Origin: Bifidobacterium apri
Lineage (GTDB): Bacteria; Actinomycetota; Actinomycetes; Actinomycetales; Bifidobacteriaceae
Direction of reading: 5' to 3'
Assembly: GCF_009299485.1 (NCBI RefSeq)
Contig: NZ_WBSO01000007.1
Span: 1-64,000 of the forward strand
Length of the DNA: 64,000 bases
Positions 9,327 to 18,248 of this stretch are shown one piece after another. The notes beneath the pieces were generated by a model. The model worked only from the letters and a program-made list of their open reading frames with translations, was not told where the DNA came from and did no database searches. Made by a program: the position numbers and the translations under genes. Each line of letters starts with the position of its first letter. Positions within the stretch are counted from its first letter, which is position 1.

Positions 9327-9737
9327 TCACACCTGATGGTTGAGGAGCCTGCTGCGCAGATCGCGGATATCGCGTTCGATGTCGCGGATGGTGGCGGTGA
9401 ATGCCGCATCGTCTTTGCCGGTGGGATCCTCCAGCCCCCAGTCCTCCCGCAGTCGGGCGGGTATCACCGGGCAGGCGACGCCGCAGCCCATGGTGACAAC
9501 CACGTCGATGTGGGGCAGCTGGTCGAGTGTTTTGGGGTGCTGCCCGTTCGCCGGCATGTCGATGCCGTACAGGCTGCGCATCAGCCGGACGGCGTCCGGA
9601 TTGATGGCGGATTTGATGGTGGTGCCGGCTGAATATGACGTGAACGCGTCCGAAGCCAACGCCCGTCCGAGCGCTTCGGCGATTTGGCTGCGGCAGGAGT
9701 TGTGTGTGCATATGAACGCGACGGTGGGCAATGTCAT
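9327..9737 (-). CDS. arsenate reductase / low-molecular-weight phosphatase family protein
   Basis: The 136-residue product has the P-loop CX5R motif as CTHNSCR close to the N-terminus (residues 10-16). A second Cys pair lies in MGCGVACP (about residues 83-90), with an aspartate in DWGLEDPTG. This is the layout of thioredoxin-coupled ArsC proteins, which relay oxidation through three cysteines while reducing arsenate to arsenite. No arsenite pump or ArsR regulator is adjacent, so a stand-alone role or a protein-tyrosine phosphatase activity remains possible. The gene converges on the nitrilase gene. Confidence 0.85.
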   Translation of the reverse strand: MTLPTVAFICTHNSCRSQIAEALGRALASDAFTSYSAGTTIKSAINPDAVRLMRSLYGIDMPANGQHPKTLDQLPHIDVVVTMGCGVACPVIPARLREDWGLEDPTGKDDAAFTATIRDIERDIRDLRSRLLNHQV

Positions 9738-9835
9738 CGGTACCTCGGCTTTCCACAGGTGATTCCCGTGATTGTTTCGATTTTGATTGGGGGCGTCATC
9801 GGGCGCGTGCTGCGCGTATCGCCGGTGCGTCCGGG

Positions 9836-10435
9836 TCAGAAGGTCAGACGCATCTCATGCCACGGCACTCCCCCATGCGTCGAGGCGGACATGCCTTCGT
9901 CGCGGAAACCGAAGGACGCGTAGAAGTGCACCAGCCGATCCTTGCAGGTCAGGACCACGCCACGGCGATGTTCCGCGCGCGCCGTGTCGATCGCATGGCG
10001 CAATACGCGTCCCGCGTACCCGTGCCGCCGGTAGTCCGGGTGGGTGTCCACGCCGAAAATCATCTGCCATGCGCCGTGCGGGTCATGCATCTCGGCATGG
10101 TCGTACATGTCGTCAAGCAGATGCGGCTGGTCGGTGACCATGCCGTTGACGAAACTCAGCAACAGGCCGGCATCGGTACTGCCGGCGCCATCGATACGGT
10201 CGCCGGCATCGGCACGCTCCCCATGCTCGTCATGGTCGCCGGTATCGGGGTTGCGAGGGGCTTCCAACAGCCAGAAATGGTCGGGGAACACCGCCAGCCG
10301 GCTGCTGATCGACGTGCGACTGGCCGCTTCCGCCGGCGGGAAGCACGCGCGTTCGAGGCTATCGATGGCATCGAGATCTTGTGCTGTGGCTGTGCGGATC
10401 GGCAGCAGGGCAAGCTGTGGTGTCGGTGTGGTCAT
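9836..10435 (-). CDS. GNAT-family N-acetyltransferase
   Basis: The 199-residue product starts with MTTPTPQLALLPIRTAT. The GNAT acetyl-CoA motif is visible as DTHPDYRRHGYAGRVLRHAI, followed by a C-terminal strand and loop FYASFGFRDEGMS typical of the fold. The acetyl acceptor cannot be named. The longer in-frame reading upstream would overlap the end of the preceding ABC permease gene and runs through a 12-bp triplicate repeat, so the internal ATG is preferred, although its ribosome site is weak. It lies 23 bp downstream of the permease gene and may share its transcript. Confidence 0.8.
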   Translation of the reverse strand: MTTPTPQLALLPIRTATAQDLDAIDSLERACFPPAEAASRTSISSRLAVFPDHFWLLEAPRNPDTGDHDEHGERADAGDRIDGAGSTDAGLLLSFVNGMVTDQPHLLDDMYDHAEMHDPHGAWQMIFGVDTHPDYRRHGYAGRVLRHAIDTARAEHRRGVVLTCKDRLVHFYASFGFRDEGMSASTHGGVPWHEMRLTF

Positions 10436-10458
10436 GATGCCATGGTACCGCGCGTCAA

Positions 10459-11742
10459 TCATGTGCGTCGTGAGACGAACCGTGAGACGAACCGTGAGAC
10501 GACCAGCCCCGCGGCGATGAACGCGATTGCGTACAGTGCCATCAGACCGGTCGAACCCGCCCATCGGCCCATGTCGGGCACGCCGGTCATCGCCGCGCCT
10601 TGCCCGCCGAACGCGTCATAGACGCCGCCGACATACCACCAGCCGGGCAGCAGTCGTGCAAACGTGCGCAATGATGCCGGCATCAACCATTGCGGCAGCC
10701 ATGCGCCGGACAGGAACGCGGAAGCGAGCGCGACCGTGTTGACGATGCCGTTCATCGCGGCGGACGACATGCGGAACTGCCCGATGAAGAATCCCAGTGA
10801 CGCCACCATCAGGGAGAACACGAACGTGCCGCACAGCGTCAACAGCAGCGGACGAGTCCCGATGCCCGTAATCCCGCCTTGGCAAGTGGACGCGCAGATG
10901 AGGGTGACGGCGGTGCAACACAGCCATATCAGGATGGATGCGACGCAGCAGACGAGCAGCACCTGCATCCATACGCTTCTGCCTGGTATCGCGGATACGC
11001 CGACCCTGCGCATGGTCGCCGGCTGGTTGAACGCGTTGATGATGACGATCACGATGAACGCGATGCTGAGCATCAGCGGGTAGAGCATGATGGCGAATGT
11101 CGATGCGCATACGCGTGCGCTCGCCGGAAGCGTCGGCGTGGTGCCGGAAGCCTGTTCGACCCGGATGGATTCGTGCGAGGCGATGCCATTGTCCGCTGAG
11201 GCGTTGACGACCTTGGCGGCGGCTTGAGACAGGTTTGCGGTGTCGTCGGCGAGCATGACGGAACGCAGTGAACCGAGGAACCCGTTGATGTTGAGCGTCA
11301 GCATCTGGACGCTTGCCGAATCCGTGGATTCCGAGCCGCTCGCACCGGCAAGACCGAGCGAAGGCAAGGTGCCGCCGTCACGCGCGGCACGGGTGAAGGA
11401 ATCCGCATACCCTTGGGGAACGATGACGATCAGGTTGACATACTGTGTGGCGATAGCGTCTTGGATCGCCTGGGTGTCGTCCGTCACCTCGACGATGTCG
11501 GCGGTTGCGGACAGGTAGCTTCGCAACGCGGCGCCTGTGGCATGCGCGCCGGCGCTGTCCCGGTCGATGATCGCCAAAGTTGCGGTAGGCGGATCATACG
11601 TGTTCGTCTGATCGTCGCTGCCTGCATTTTCGCCGACCCCGATGCCGAGCAGCGCCGCCATCACCACGGTTGTCAGCAGATAGACCAGCAGTTGGAATAT
11701 GTTCGCACGCAGGACAAGCCAAGCGACCTTACAGGTGTTCAT
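10459..11742 (-). CDS. ABC-2 type transporter permease (second of pair)
   Basis: This 427-residue membrane protein has an N-terminal transmembrane helix after MNTCKVAWLVLRANIF, a large extracytoplasmic region of about 180 residues, then a cluster of about five helices. That is the usual ABC-2/YhgE-like plan of exporter permeases. The start chosen has a CAGGAAG site and overlaps the upstream permease gene by 14 bp, suggesting translational coupling. The C-terminus contains a short triplicated FVSR motif encoded by three 12-bp repeats. With the upstream permease and ATPase it forms one exporter; the substrate is unknown, with peptides, lipids or drugs all possible. Confidence 0.85.
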   Translation of the reverse strand: MNTCKVAWLVLRANIFQLLVYLLTTVVMAALLGIGVGENAGSDDQTNTYDPPTATLAIIDRDSAGAHATGAALRSYLSATADIVEVTDDTQAIQDAIATQYVNLIVIVPQGYADSFTRAARDGGTLPSLGLAGASGSESTDSASVQMLTLNINGFLGSLRSVMLADDTANLSQAAAKVVNASADNGIASHESIRVEQASGTTPTLPASARVCASTFAIMLYPLMLSIAFIVIVIINAFNQPATMRRVGVSAIPGRSVWMQVLLVCCVASILIWLCCTAVTLICASTCQGGITGIGTRPLLLTLCGTFVFSLMVASLGFFIGQFRMSSAAMNGIVNTVALASAFLSGAWLPQWLMPASLRTFARLLPGWWYVGGVYDAFGGQGAAMTGVPDMGRWAGSTGLMALYAIAFIAAGLVVSRFVSRFVSRRT

Positions 11743-12979
11743 ATTGCATCTTCCTGAGTTCGAATGCCGCAAGCGCGAGCGCGAGGGCTGCCGTCAAAGC
11801 GAGCACGCCGACGGTGCGCGCGAACGGTGCGAGACTGTCATAAGCGAGCAGGTCGTAGAACAGGTTGCACATTTGTTTGGCGGGGTTGAGGTATTGCAGC
11901 GCCGGCACGGCCCGCTGGATGCTGTCGGCGAATGACATATTGCCGTACAACCCGGTGAAAATCGACAGCGTCAGGGAGATGGCGACGCTCAGGCCGCTTT
12001 TCGTGCCGAGTGACAGTGTGGGGATTGCGCCTAGGGCGAGTCCAAGACAGGTGGCGGTGCCGGATCCGAGCGCGATGGCGAGCACCGCCAGCCCTTCACG
12101 CCCGGGGATGGATGCGTGCAGGACGATCCGCATGTACGCGTAGACGACGAGCATGCACAGGAAGGTCACCAGCCATGAGGCCAGCAGGACTGCGAAGATC
12201 CGCGCCCGACGCGACAGCGGGGAGACGCTGACCCGAGCGCCCAGGTGTGACAGGTTGGCTTGCAGCGTGGTGAGCATGCTGCACGCGGTGGACATCGCCA
12301 TCAGCATGCTCATCGCAAGAATCGCGAAATGGTATCGGGCCATGGTATCGGCGTGCCTGATGCCGGGCACCGGTTTGGTCAACGTGTCCATATTCACGTC
12401 CGCCTGTCGGGCGATCCATGCCGTATCCGCCAATTTCCCGGGATCCTTCGCCGCCGCCTGTCGGACGGCATCGGCGATGATCGATGAGCGCTCATTGTAC
12501 TGCTCGACCATGGTGCCGAGCGTGATCAACGACCATGCCCGCCCGTCGGAACCGCCTGATTTCACTTGTGCGATATCCGCGGCCGCGGCTTGCGAGAGGG
12601 TGAGGGTCAGCTGGCCTGAATCGTGCGCCGATACGTAGGCGAGCGCCTTGCCGGAATGCATCAGCGCCTGTGCTTCGGCTTCATCGTCGGTATCCACCCG
12701 GGTGAACAGGGCGGTGCCGCCGTTCGTCGCCGCCGTAGCGAACTTGCCGTCGGATGATGCGAACATGCTGATGAACAGGTCGGCGCCTCGGTTAGCGGTC
12801 CATGTTTCATCGGCGACGACCGCCACAGGCGCCGGTTCAAGGGTGACTTCGCCGGAGGCGATGCCGCCGAAGACGCCTTGGATGAGCGTGGACAGCATGA
12901 TGGGGAACGCGATCATCCAGAACAGGACGGCCGGTGTGCGCAGTGAGCTTTTCAGCTTGATGACGAAGGTATGCCACAT
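11729..12979 (-). CDS. ABC-2 type transporter permease (first of pair)
   Basis: This 416-residue membrane protein has the same topology as its neighbour: one N-terminal helix (VLFWMIAFPIMLSTLIQG), a large outside domain, then a C-terminal bundle of five or six helices (FAILAMSMLMAMSTACSML onwards). It starts 10 bp after the ATP-binding subunit gene with a strong AGGGGGA site and overlaps the next permease gene. The two permeases are related in plan but not close copies, which suggests a heterodimeric exporter driven by the single ATPase. Confidence 0.85.
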   Translation of the reverse strand: MWHTFVIKLKSSLRTPAVLFWMIAFPIMLSTLIQGVFGGIASGEVTLEPAPVAVVADETWTANRGADLFISMFASSDGKFATAATNGGTALFTRVDTDDEAEAQALMHSGKALAYVSAHDSGQLTLTLSQAAAADIAQVKSGGSDGRAWSLITLGTMVEQYNERSSIIADAVRQAAAKDPGKLADTAWIARQADVNMDTLTKPVPGIRHADTMARYHFAILAMSMLMAMSTACSMLTTLQANLSHLGARVSVSPLSRRARIFAVLLASWLVTFLCMLVVYAYMRIVLHASIPGREGLAVLAIALGSGTATCLGLALGAIPTLSLGTKSGLSVAISLTLSIFTGLYGNMSFADSIQRAVPALQYLNPAKQMCNLFYDLLAYDSLAPFARTVGVLALTAALALALAAFELRKMQYEHL

Positions 12980-12989
12980 GACGGTCCCC

Positions 12990-13940
12990 CTAGTCGCGCA
13001 ATGCCGTGCCGGTCAGGTCGAGGAACACGTCGTTGAGGGTCGGCGGCTGTGATGTGACACGCCCCGGATGGATGCCGTCGCGTTTCAGCACGTCGAGTAC
13101 ATCGACCAGATTGTGTTCCCCGTGCGTGCAGCGGATGTCCAGCGTGTCATCGGTGACGTCCGCCTGAAGCACGAACGGCAGACTGCGGATGCCGTCAGGC
13201 ACGCGTCCGGCCAAGCCTGCCGCTTCAATGGTGATGCGCTCGCCGGTGCCGATGTTCGCTTTCAGTTCGTCCGCTGTGCCGAGCGCCAGGTGCTTGCCGT
13301 GATCCATGATCAGGATGCGGTCGCAAATGAGTTCGACTTCTTCCATGTAGTGGCTGGTGTACACGATGGTGGCGCCGTTGCGGTTGAGCCGCTTGATGCC
13401 TTCGAGGATCGCATTGCGGCTTTGCGGATCGACTGCGACGGTCGGCTCGTCGAAGAAGATGAGTTCCGGCTGATGGGCGATGCCGCAGGCGATATTGAGC
13501 CGCCGAAGCAAACCGCCGGAGAGCTTTTTGGGTCGGTATCGCCGGAATTGGGAAAGCCCGACGAATGCGATCGCCTCATCGACCAGCTGGCAGCGTTGCT
13601 TGCGGTCGTTCACGTACAGCGAGCAGAAGTAGTCGATGTTCTCCTCCACATTGAGCTCTTCGAACACGGCGACTTCCTGCGGTACGATGCCGATCCGGCG
13701 GCGCAACGCGTACGCCGATGGGGTCATCCTCCCTCCCAGCACGCGGATGTCCCCCTCGTCGAAGGTCAGCAATCCCAGGATGCAGCTGATCGCCGTGGTC
13801 TTGCCCGACCCGTTCGGTCCGAGCAGTCCGAAAATCTCGCCGCGACGGACGTCAAGATCGAAGCCGTCGAGTGCAAGCATGTCGCCGTACCGTTTGACCA
13901 GGTGTCTGACGCTGACAGCGGTCCCGTTTATGTTGTCCAT
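12990..13940 (-). CDS. ABC transporter ATP-binding protein
   Basis: The 316-residue ATPase has Walker A GPNGSGKTT (about residue 40), a Q-loop in IGIVPQEVAVFEELN, signature LSGGLLRRLNIA and Walker B LIFFDEPTVAVDPQ. The C-terminal 80 residues form the extra domain seen in drug/antibiotic (CcmA/NatA/DrrA-like) exporter ATPases. It is the first gene of a three-gene exporter operon with the two permeases below it. The start has no clear ribosome site; about 130 bp separate it from the divergent DNA glycosylase gene. Confidence 0.9.
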   Translation of the reverse strand: MDNINGTAVSVRHLVKRYGDMLALDGFDLDVRRGEIFGLLGPNGSGKTTAISCILGLLTFDEGDIRVLGGRMTPSAYALRRRIGIVPQEVAVFEELNVEENIDYFCSLYVNDRKQRCQLVDEAIAFVGLSQFRRYRPKKLSGGLLRRLNIACGIAHQPELIFFDEPTVAVDPQSRNAILEGIKRLNRNGATIVYTSHYMEEVELICDRILIMDHGKHLALGTADELKANIGTGERITIEAAGLAGRVPDGIRSLPFVLQADVTDDTLDIRCTHGEHNLVDVLDVLKRDGIHPGRVTSQPPTLNDVFLDLTGTALRD

Positions 13941-14071
13941 GATTTCATTGTGTCATATGCTGCAACGAGCGTGGCATGGGCGAGAACGATTTACGAACAT
14001 GTCAACTTCCGTCCATATCCGGGGTGACGATGGTGGCAGTCGACGCGCCCGCGCCGGACGGGAGGAAACAC

Positions 14072-15295
14072 ATGGCACAGTACAACGACAAAAACGGCGG
14101 CCGGGACAACACAGGGCACGGCGTCCCCATGGATCTGCTCATCCACGGCGCCGACGAGGCGGCGGCGGGGCTGCTCGGCTGCCTGCTGGTTCGCGACTGG
14201 CCGGACGGCACCCATAGCGTGGTACGCATCGTGGAAACGGAAGCCTACGACCAGAACGACCCGGCGAGCCACACGTATCATGGCCGCAGTGAACGCAATC
14301 GGGCGATGTTCGGCCCAGCGGGCCATGCGTACGTGTATTTCACCTACGGTATGCACTACTGCGTCAACGTGACCGCAGGCGCGGACGGCTTCGGATGCGG
14401 GGTGCTGATCCGGGCGGGCGAACCTGTCGAAGGAATCGACCGTATGCGCGCATTGCGCGGCGGGCGCACCGGGGTCGAACTGACCAACGGGCCGGCGAAA
14501 CTCTGCCAGGCGCTCGCCATTGACAAATCCCTGTACGGCCATGATTTGAACACTACGCCGCTGCGCCTGGTGCGCGCATCGCTGCGCGAGGGGGAACGGA
14601 TCGCGTGCACGCCGCGTATCGGCATCAGCAAGGCGGCGGACCGGCCCCGGCGGCTGATTATCATGGGCAATCCGTTCGTGTCGAAAAGCCCGTTGAATGC
14701 GAAAGCCGTACCGTTGGACGCAGCCGAAGGGGCGCACGGCGTGCCAACGGTTGCAGGCGACAGCGCAGCTAACCCGGCTTCGCAGCAATCGGCAGTACCG
14801 CAATCCACCGCACCGCGACACACTCACGCCGTCCGCATGTCGGAACCCAATATGGACGTCAACGCCGACCTCTGCCCCGTCACCGGCAAGGGCACCGGCA
14901 ACGGCACCGATGTGAGGATCCGCCGCGTGTATGAGGATGCGTCCGCGGATGACGGTTTGCGCGTCCTGGTCGACCGGCTGTGGCCGCGCGGCAAATCCAA
15001 GCAGAACGCGCATATCGACATGTGGCTCAAGGACATCGCCCCGTCGAAAGCGCTGAGAAGCTGGTTCGGGCATATCCCTGAACGGTTCGACGAGTTCGCG
15101 TCACGCTACCGCCGTGAGCTTGACACCAATACGGAAGCGGTCAACCGCCTGCGCGAGCTGATCGCCGGCCATCCCCGTGTCACCCTGCTGTATGGCGCCA
15201 AGGACAGCGAACACAACAATGCCGTCGTCCTGCGTAAGTATCTGCTCGACGCGCAGGTATCACAACAGGAAGAGAACACAAAGAAGTCAGCGTAA
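14072..15295 (+). CDS. 3-methyladenine DNA glycosylase (AAG/MPG family) fused to a DUF488 domain
   Basis: The 407-residue product starts at MAQYNDKNGG behind a strong GGGAGGA site. Residues about 15-215 match the AAG/MPG family: the active-site region IVETEAYDQNDPASHTYHG, then FGPAGHAYVYFTYGMHYC, and the late RIGISKAADRPRR. These enzymes flip out and excise alkylated purines. After a linker of about 70 residues, the last 130 residues match DUF488 (RVYEDASADDGLRVLVDRLW, then LKDIAPSKALRSWFGH and VTLLYGAKDSEHNNA), normally a separate small protein of unknown function. No stop or re-initiation signal separates them, so a real fusion is likely. Intergenic repeats follow directly. Confidence 0.9.
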   Translation: MAQYNDKNGGRDNTGHGVPMDLLIHGADEAAAGLLGCLLVRDWPDGTHSVVRIVETEAYDQNDPASHTYHGRSERNRAMFGPAGHAYVYFTYGMHYCVNVTAGADGFGCGVLIRAGEPVEGIDRMRALRGGRTGVELTNGPAKLCQALAIDKSLYGHDLNTTPLRLVRASLREGERIACTPRIGISKAADRPRRLIIMGNPFVSKSPLNAKAVPLDAAEGAHGVPTVAGDSAANPASQQSAVPQSTAPRHTHAVRMSEPNMDVNADLCPVTGKGTGNGTDVRIRRVYEDASADDGLRVLVDRLWPRGKSKQNAHIDMWLKDIAPSKALRSWFGHIPERFDEFASRYRRELDTNTEAVNRLRELIAGHPRVTLLYGAKDSEHNNAVVLRKYLLDAQVSQQEENTKKSA

Positions 15296-15353
15296 CCGCT
15301 GACGGCGCCGGCCAACGACACCACAAGCATCACCCCAACCACCGACGCTCCCC

Positions 15354-15609
15354 CACAAACTAGCTACGCTAACCACCCCGCCAGCGTAACCAGTTTGGGG
15401 CGAATACACAAACTGGTTACGCCGGGCAGGCTGATTGCGCAACCAGTCTGTATAGTTCCACAAACCAGCTACGCTCAGCATCCCGTTACCGTAACCAGTT
15501 TGGGGTGAATACACAAACTGGCTACGCTAACTGCCTCGTAAGCGTAGCCAGTTTGCACCCGCCCATAACTGGTTACGCTCAGCGCCACGTTAGCGTAGAC
15601 AGTTTGTGG
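15354..15609. repeat. Family A dyad array, five units at about 52-53 bp spacing
   Basis: Five tandem units start at 15354, 15407, 15459, 15512 and about 15564. Each has a left arm close to CACAAACTGGTTACGCT, a variable core of about 9-12 bp, and a right arm close to AGCGTAACCAGTTTG, so each can form a hairpin of about 15 bp. Cores differ while arms are kept. The array fills the space between the glycosylase-DUF488 gene and the 3' end of feoC. No T-run follows the stems, so ordinary intrinsic termination is not obvious. The same family recurs near 52.8 and 54.5 kb. Confidence 0.9.
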
Positions 15610-15656
15610 AGAGGGGTGGGTGCCGCATCGGTTTTGTGGGGTCGCTGCGGGTTTCG

Positions 15657-15980
15657 CTATGCCTTGGCGCGTCTTTTTCTGCGCAGTTGGACCGGTTTCA
15701 GCGGACACCCTGCGCAGAGCGGGGAATCCGGATCCGGCACGCATCCGCCCGTAGCGCAACCATGCGAGCCGCGCCACGTGACCAGATCGATCACCCCCTC
15801 GCGTTCCAGGCTTTCGGCGATCTGAACGATGAAATCCACCGGCATGCCAAGTGCGCGAGCGCACGCCGCGATATCAAGCCCCTGCCGAATCATCACCGCA
15901 ACCCTGCCGCGGACGCCGGTAGGCATGCGGCGAACGGTGTGTTTGGCGTTTTCCGCGGCAGTGTCCATACCAGCACTCAT
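15657..15980 (-). CDS. feoC: FeoC-like winged-helix protein with Cys cluster
   Basis: The 107-residue product has an N-terminal winged-helix-like region (ACARALGMPVDFIVQIAESL) and a Cys motif CX4CX8CX2C (residues about 75-92), the arrangement expected of FeoC, which can bind an Fe-S cluster and regulates FeoB or ferrous iron transport. A basic tail (LRRKRRAKA) ends the protein. Its ATG directly abuts the feoB stop, so translation is probably coupled. The name rests on the Cys pattern and on position as the last gene of the feo operon. Confidence 0.75.
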   Translation of the reverse strand: MSAGMDTAAENAKHTVRRMPTGVRGRVAVMIRQGLDIAACARALGMPVDFIVQIAESLEREGVIDLVTWRGSHGCATGGCVPDPDSPLCAGCPLKPVQLRRKRRAKA

Positions 15981-18248
15981 TCACATCACCAGCTTGAGCA
16001 GCTGGAACGCCACAACCGCAAGGATATAGGCGACCACGAGCCCCAACGCGACACTGCCGGCGGCCACACGCCGGCCGAACTGGCGTTTGAGTTCCGCGAC
16101 CGTCGCCAGACACGGGGTGTAGGCGAGCACGAACAGCAGGAACGCAATCGCCGCGGCACGCCCATGGCCGTGTGAGGAACGGTCGAAGGATTCACGCAGC
16201 TTCTGTCCCAAAGCCCCCTGCCCCTGCTGCTGCTCGGACTGGTCGTCCGTACCGGAGATACTGTACGACTGGGACATCGACCCGACCACCACTTCCTTTG
16301 CGACGAACCCGGTGATCAAAGCCGCTGACGCATGCCAATCGCCGAATCCGGCGGGCATGAACACGGGCGCCACCGCGTCGGCGACCACGCCATACGCCGA
16401 ATCATGCACGTTCTCGACATCGCCGAAACTTCCCGCACCCGCCGTCGCCGGAATCGACGCGAGAAGCCACAGCACGATGATGACGCTGATGATGATCGAG
16501 CTCGCCCCGCGCAGGAATCCCCACAGCCGGATCAGCACGGAACGCACCAACGCCACGACTTTCGGCCATTGATACGCCGGCAGCGCCATCGCGAAGGGTT
16601 CAGGTTCCAGGTCGCGGAACACCGTATGCCGCAACAGCACACCGATCGCGAGAATCAGCACGATCGAGACGACATACATCCCGAACACCACCACGCCCGC
16701 CGTGGACCGGAAGAACGCGTACGCCAACACCAGGTATACGGACAGGCGTGCCGAACAGGAGGCGAACGGGATCAGCATGCCGACCATGACACGCTGGCGG
16801 GAATCCGTCAATGTGCGGGTCGCGGCGAGCCCGGGCAGATTGCAGCCGAATCCGACGACGATCGGGAGGAACGCGCGCCCATCCAGCCCCAGAGCGCGCA
16901 TCACCCGGTCCATCACGAAGGCGGCTCGGGCAAGATACCCGCAATCTTCAAGCAGCGAAAGCATGAGGAACATGATGCCCATCGGAGGGATGAAGGTAGC
17001 GACCGTGATCACACCGTCCAGCAGGCCGTCCACCATCAACCCGTGGACCCAACCGCCGGTCGCCGCCGGCTCGAACAACGCGAAGACGGCATCAATGCCG
17101 TCGGTCAGCCAACCGCGCACCGTCACGTCGAACCAGTCCTGCATGGGGCCGGCGAGTGTGGTCGTCGCCTGGAATACGAGATACATGACCGCAAGGAACA
17201 CCGGCACGCCAAGCCACGGGTTGAGCAGCACGCGGTCGATGCGGTCGGAACCGGTGTCATGCCCGGCGCCGGACAAGCCGATTCGGTCGATGATGCCGGC
17301 CGCCCAGTCAAATCGCCGGTCAGCCCCGTCACGCACCATCTGGTCAAGCTCGGCATCGCTGCCGACATGGGCGTGACGCAACCCGTGCGGCAGCGGAGTG
17401 CCGCCGAATGAGGATGCGATGGTAGCAATCAGCAGGTCCGTTCCCTCGCCGGTACGCGGGTCAATCGGCACCACGGGAACACCGTCAAGCGCCCGGGACA
17501 ATGCCTCGGGGTCGATGGCATCGCCCTGGCGACGCGCCAAATCGTTCATCGACAAGGCGACGACCACGGGACGGCCGAGCTCCACAATCCCGGCGAGGAA
17601 ATACAGGGATCGGACCAGATTCGTGGCATCCAGCACGGCGACCAGCGCATCCGGGACCGGCATGCCGTCGAGTCCGGCAGCCGCTTGTGCAGCGACCTGC
17701 TCATCCGGCGATTGGGGCATCAACGAGTATGTGCCGGGCGTGTCGATGATATCCCAGATGCCGGCTGACGTTTCGGGAACGCCCGGTCTGCCGGTCGTAT
17801 CGAGCCTGCCGCGTTCGACGAGGACGGTGGTGCCCGGAGCGTTCATCACCCGTGCGCTCGCCCCCAGCAATACGTTGAACAATGTGGATTTGCCGACGTT
17901 GGGGTTGCCGACGAACACCACTCGACGGCTGGTTTGACCGACCGGTTCCTTCCCGTGCGTCGTGCCGGTATGGCAGTCCGCGTCCTGTGAGGATTGTGAG
18001 GGCATCTTGCCGAAGCGGAGGGTGTCGAAGATACGTTCCAGCCTGCCGCGGTGCGACGGAGTGTCAGAGGCGCATGCGCAATGCTGATTCGTGGTGTGCA
18101 TGGCGCCTTTGCCAGCCGCCACTGCACTGCCGGCCATGGCGTGGTTGCCGTCTTCGCTTCCCATAGCGTCAACGGCGTGCGCGGCGCCCTCGCAACATGA
18201 TGGCGTGGCGCCCGTTTTGGCTTGTTTGGTGTCGTGATCCGTGGTCAT
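15981..18248 (-). CDS. feoB: ferrous iron transporter FeoB
   Basis: The 755-residue product carries the FeoB G domain: G1 GNPNVGKST at about 114-122, a switch region APGTTVLVERG, and G3 DTPGTYSL. The membrane part follows with two Gate motifs; GFGCNLPGLAATRTL and the late LLFVLAYTPCLATVAELKR are typical. It imports Fe(II) across the cytoplasmic membrane. Unusually, about 105 residues precede G1, rich in Cys and His (CC, HCAC, DCH). The start overlaps the feoA stop in an ATGA, and the stop touches the feoC start, so the three genes form one operon. Confidence 0.95.
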   Translation of the reverse strand: MTTDHDTKQAKTGATPSCCEGAAHAVDAMGSEDGNHAMAGSAVAAGKGAMHTTNQHCACASDTPSHRGRLERIFDTLRFGKMPSQSSQDADCHTGTTHGKEPVGQTSRRVVFVGNPNVGKSTLFNVLLGASARVMNAPGTTVLVERGRLDTTGRPGVPETSAGIWDIIDTPGTYSLMPQSPDEQVAAQAAAGLDGMPVPDALVAVLDATNLVRSLYFLAGIVELGRPVVVALSMNDLARRQGDAIDPEALSRALDGVPVVPIDPRTGEGTDLLIATIASSFGGTPLPHGLRHAHVGSDAELDQMVRDGADRRFDWAAGIIDRIGLSGAGHDTGSDRIDRVLLNPWLGVPVFLAVMYLVFQATTTLAGPMQDWFDVTVRGWLTDGIDAVFALFEPAATGGWVHGLMVDGLLDGVITVATFIPPMGIMFLMLSLLEDCGYLARAAFVMDRVMRALGLDGRAFLPIVVGFGCNLPGLAATRTLTDSRQRVMVGMLIPFASCSARLSVYLVLAYAFFRSTAGVVVFGMYVVSIVLILAIGVLLRHTVFRDLEPEPFAMALPAYQWPKVVALVRSVLIRLWGFLRGASSIIISVIIVLWLLASIPATAGAGSFGDVENVHDSAYGVVADAVAPVFMPAGFGDWHASAALITGFVAKEVVVGSMSQSYSISGTDDQSEQQQGQGALGQKLRESFDRSSHGHGRAAAIAFLLFVLAYTPCLATVAELKRQFGRRVAAGSVALGLVVAYILAVVAFQLLKLVM

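Noticed and set aside
9327..9737. Arsenic resistance operon
   Set aside because: Only the ArsC-like protein is present; no ArsR, ArsB or Acr3 neighbour.
15354..15609. CRISPR array
   Set aside because: Repeats are regular, but the variable parts are only about 9-12 bp and each unit is itself an inverted repeat; no cas gene is in the window.
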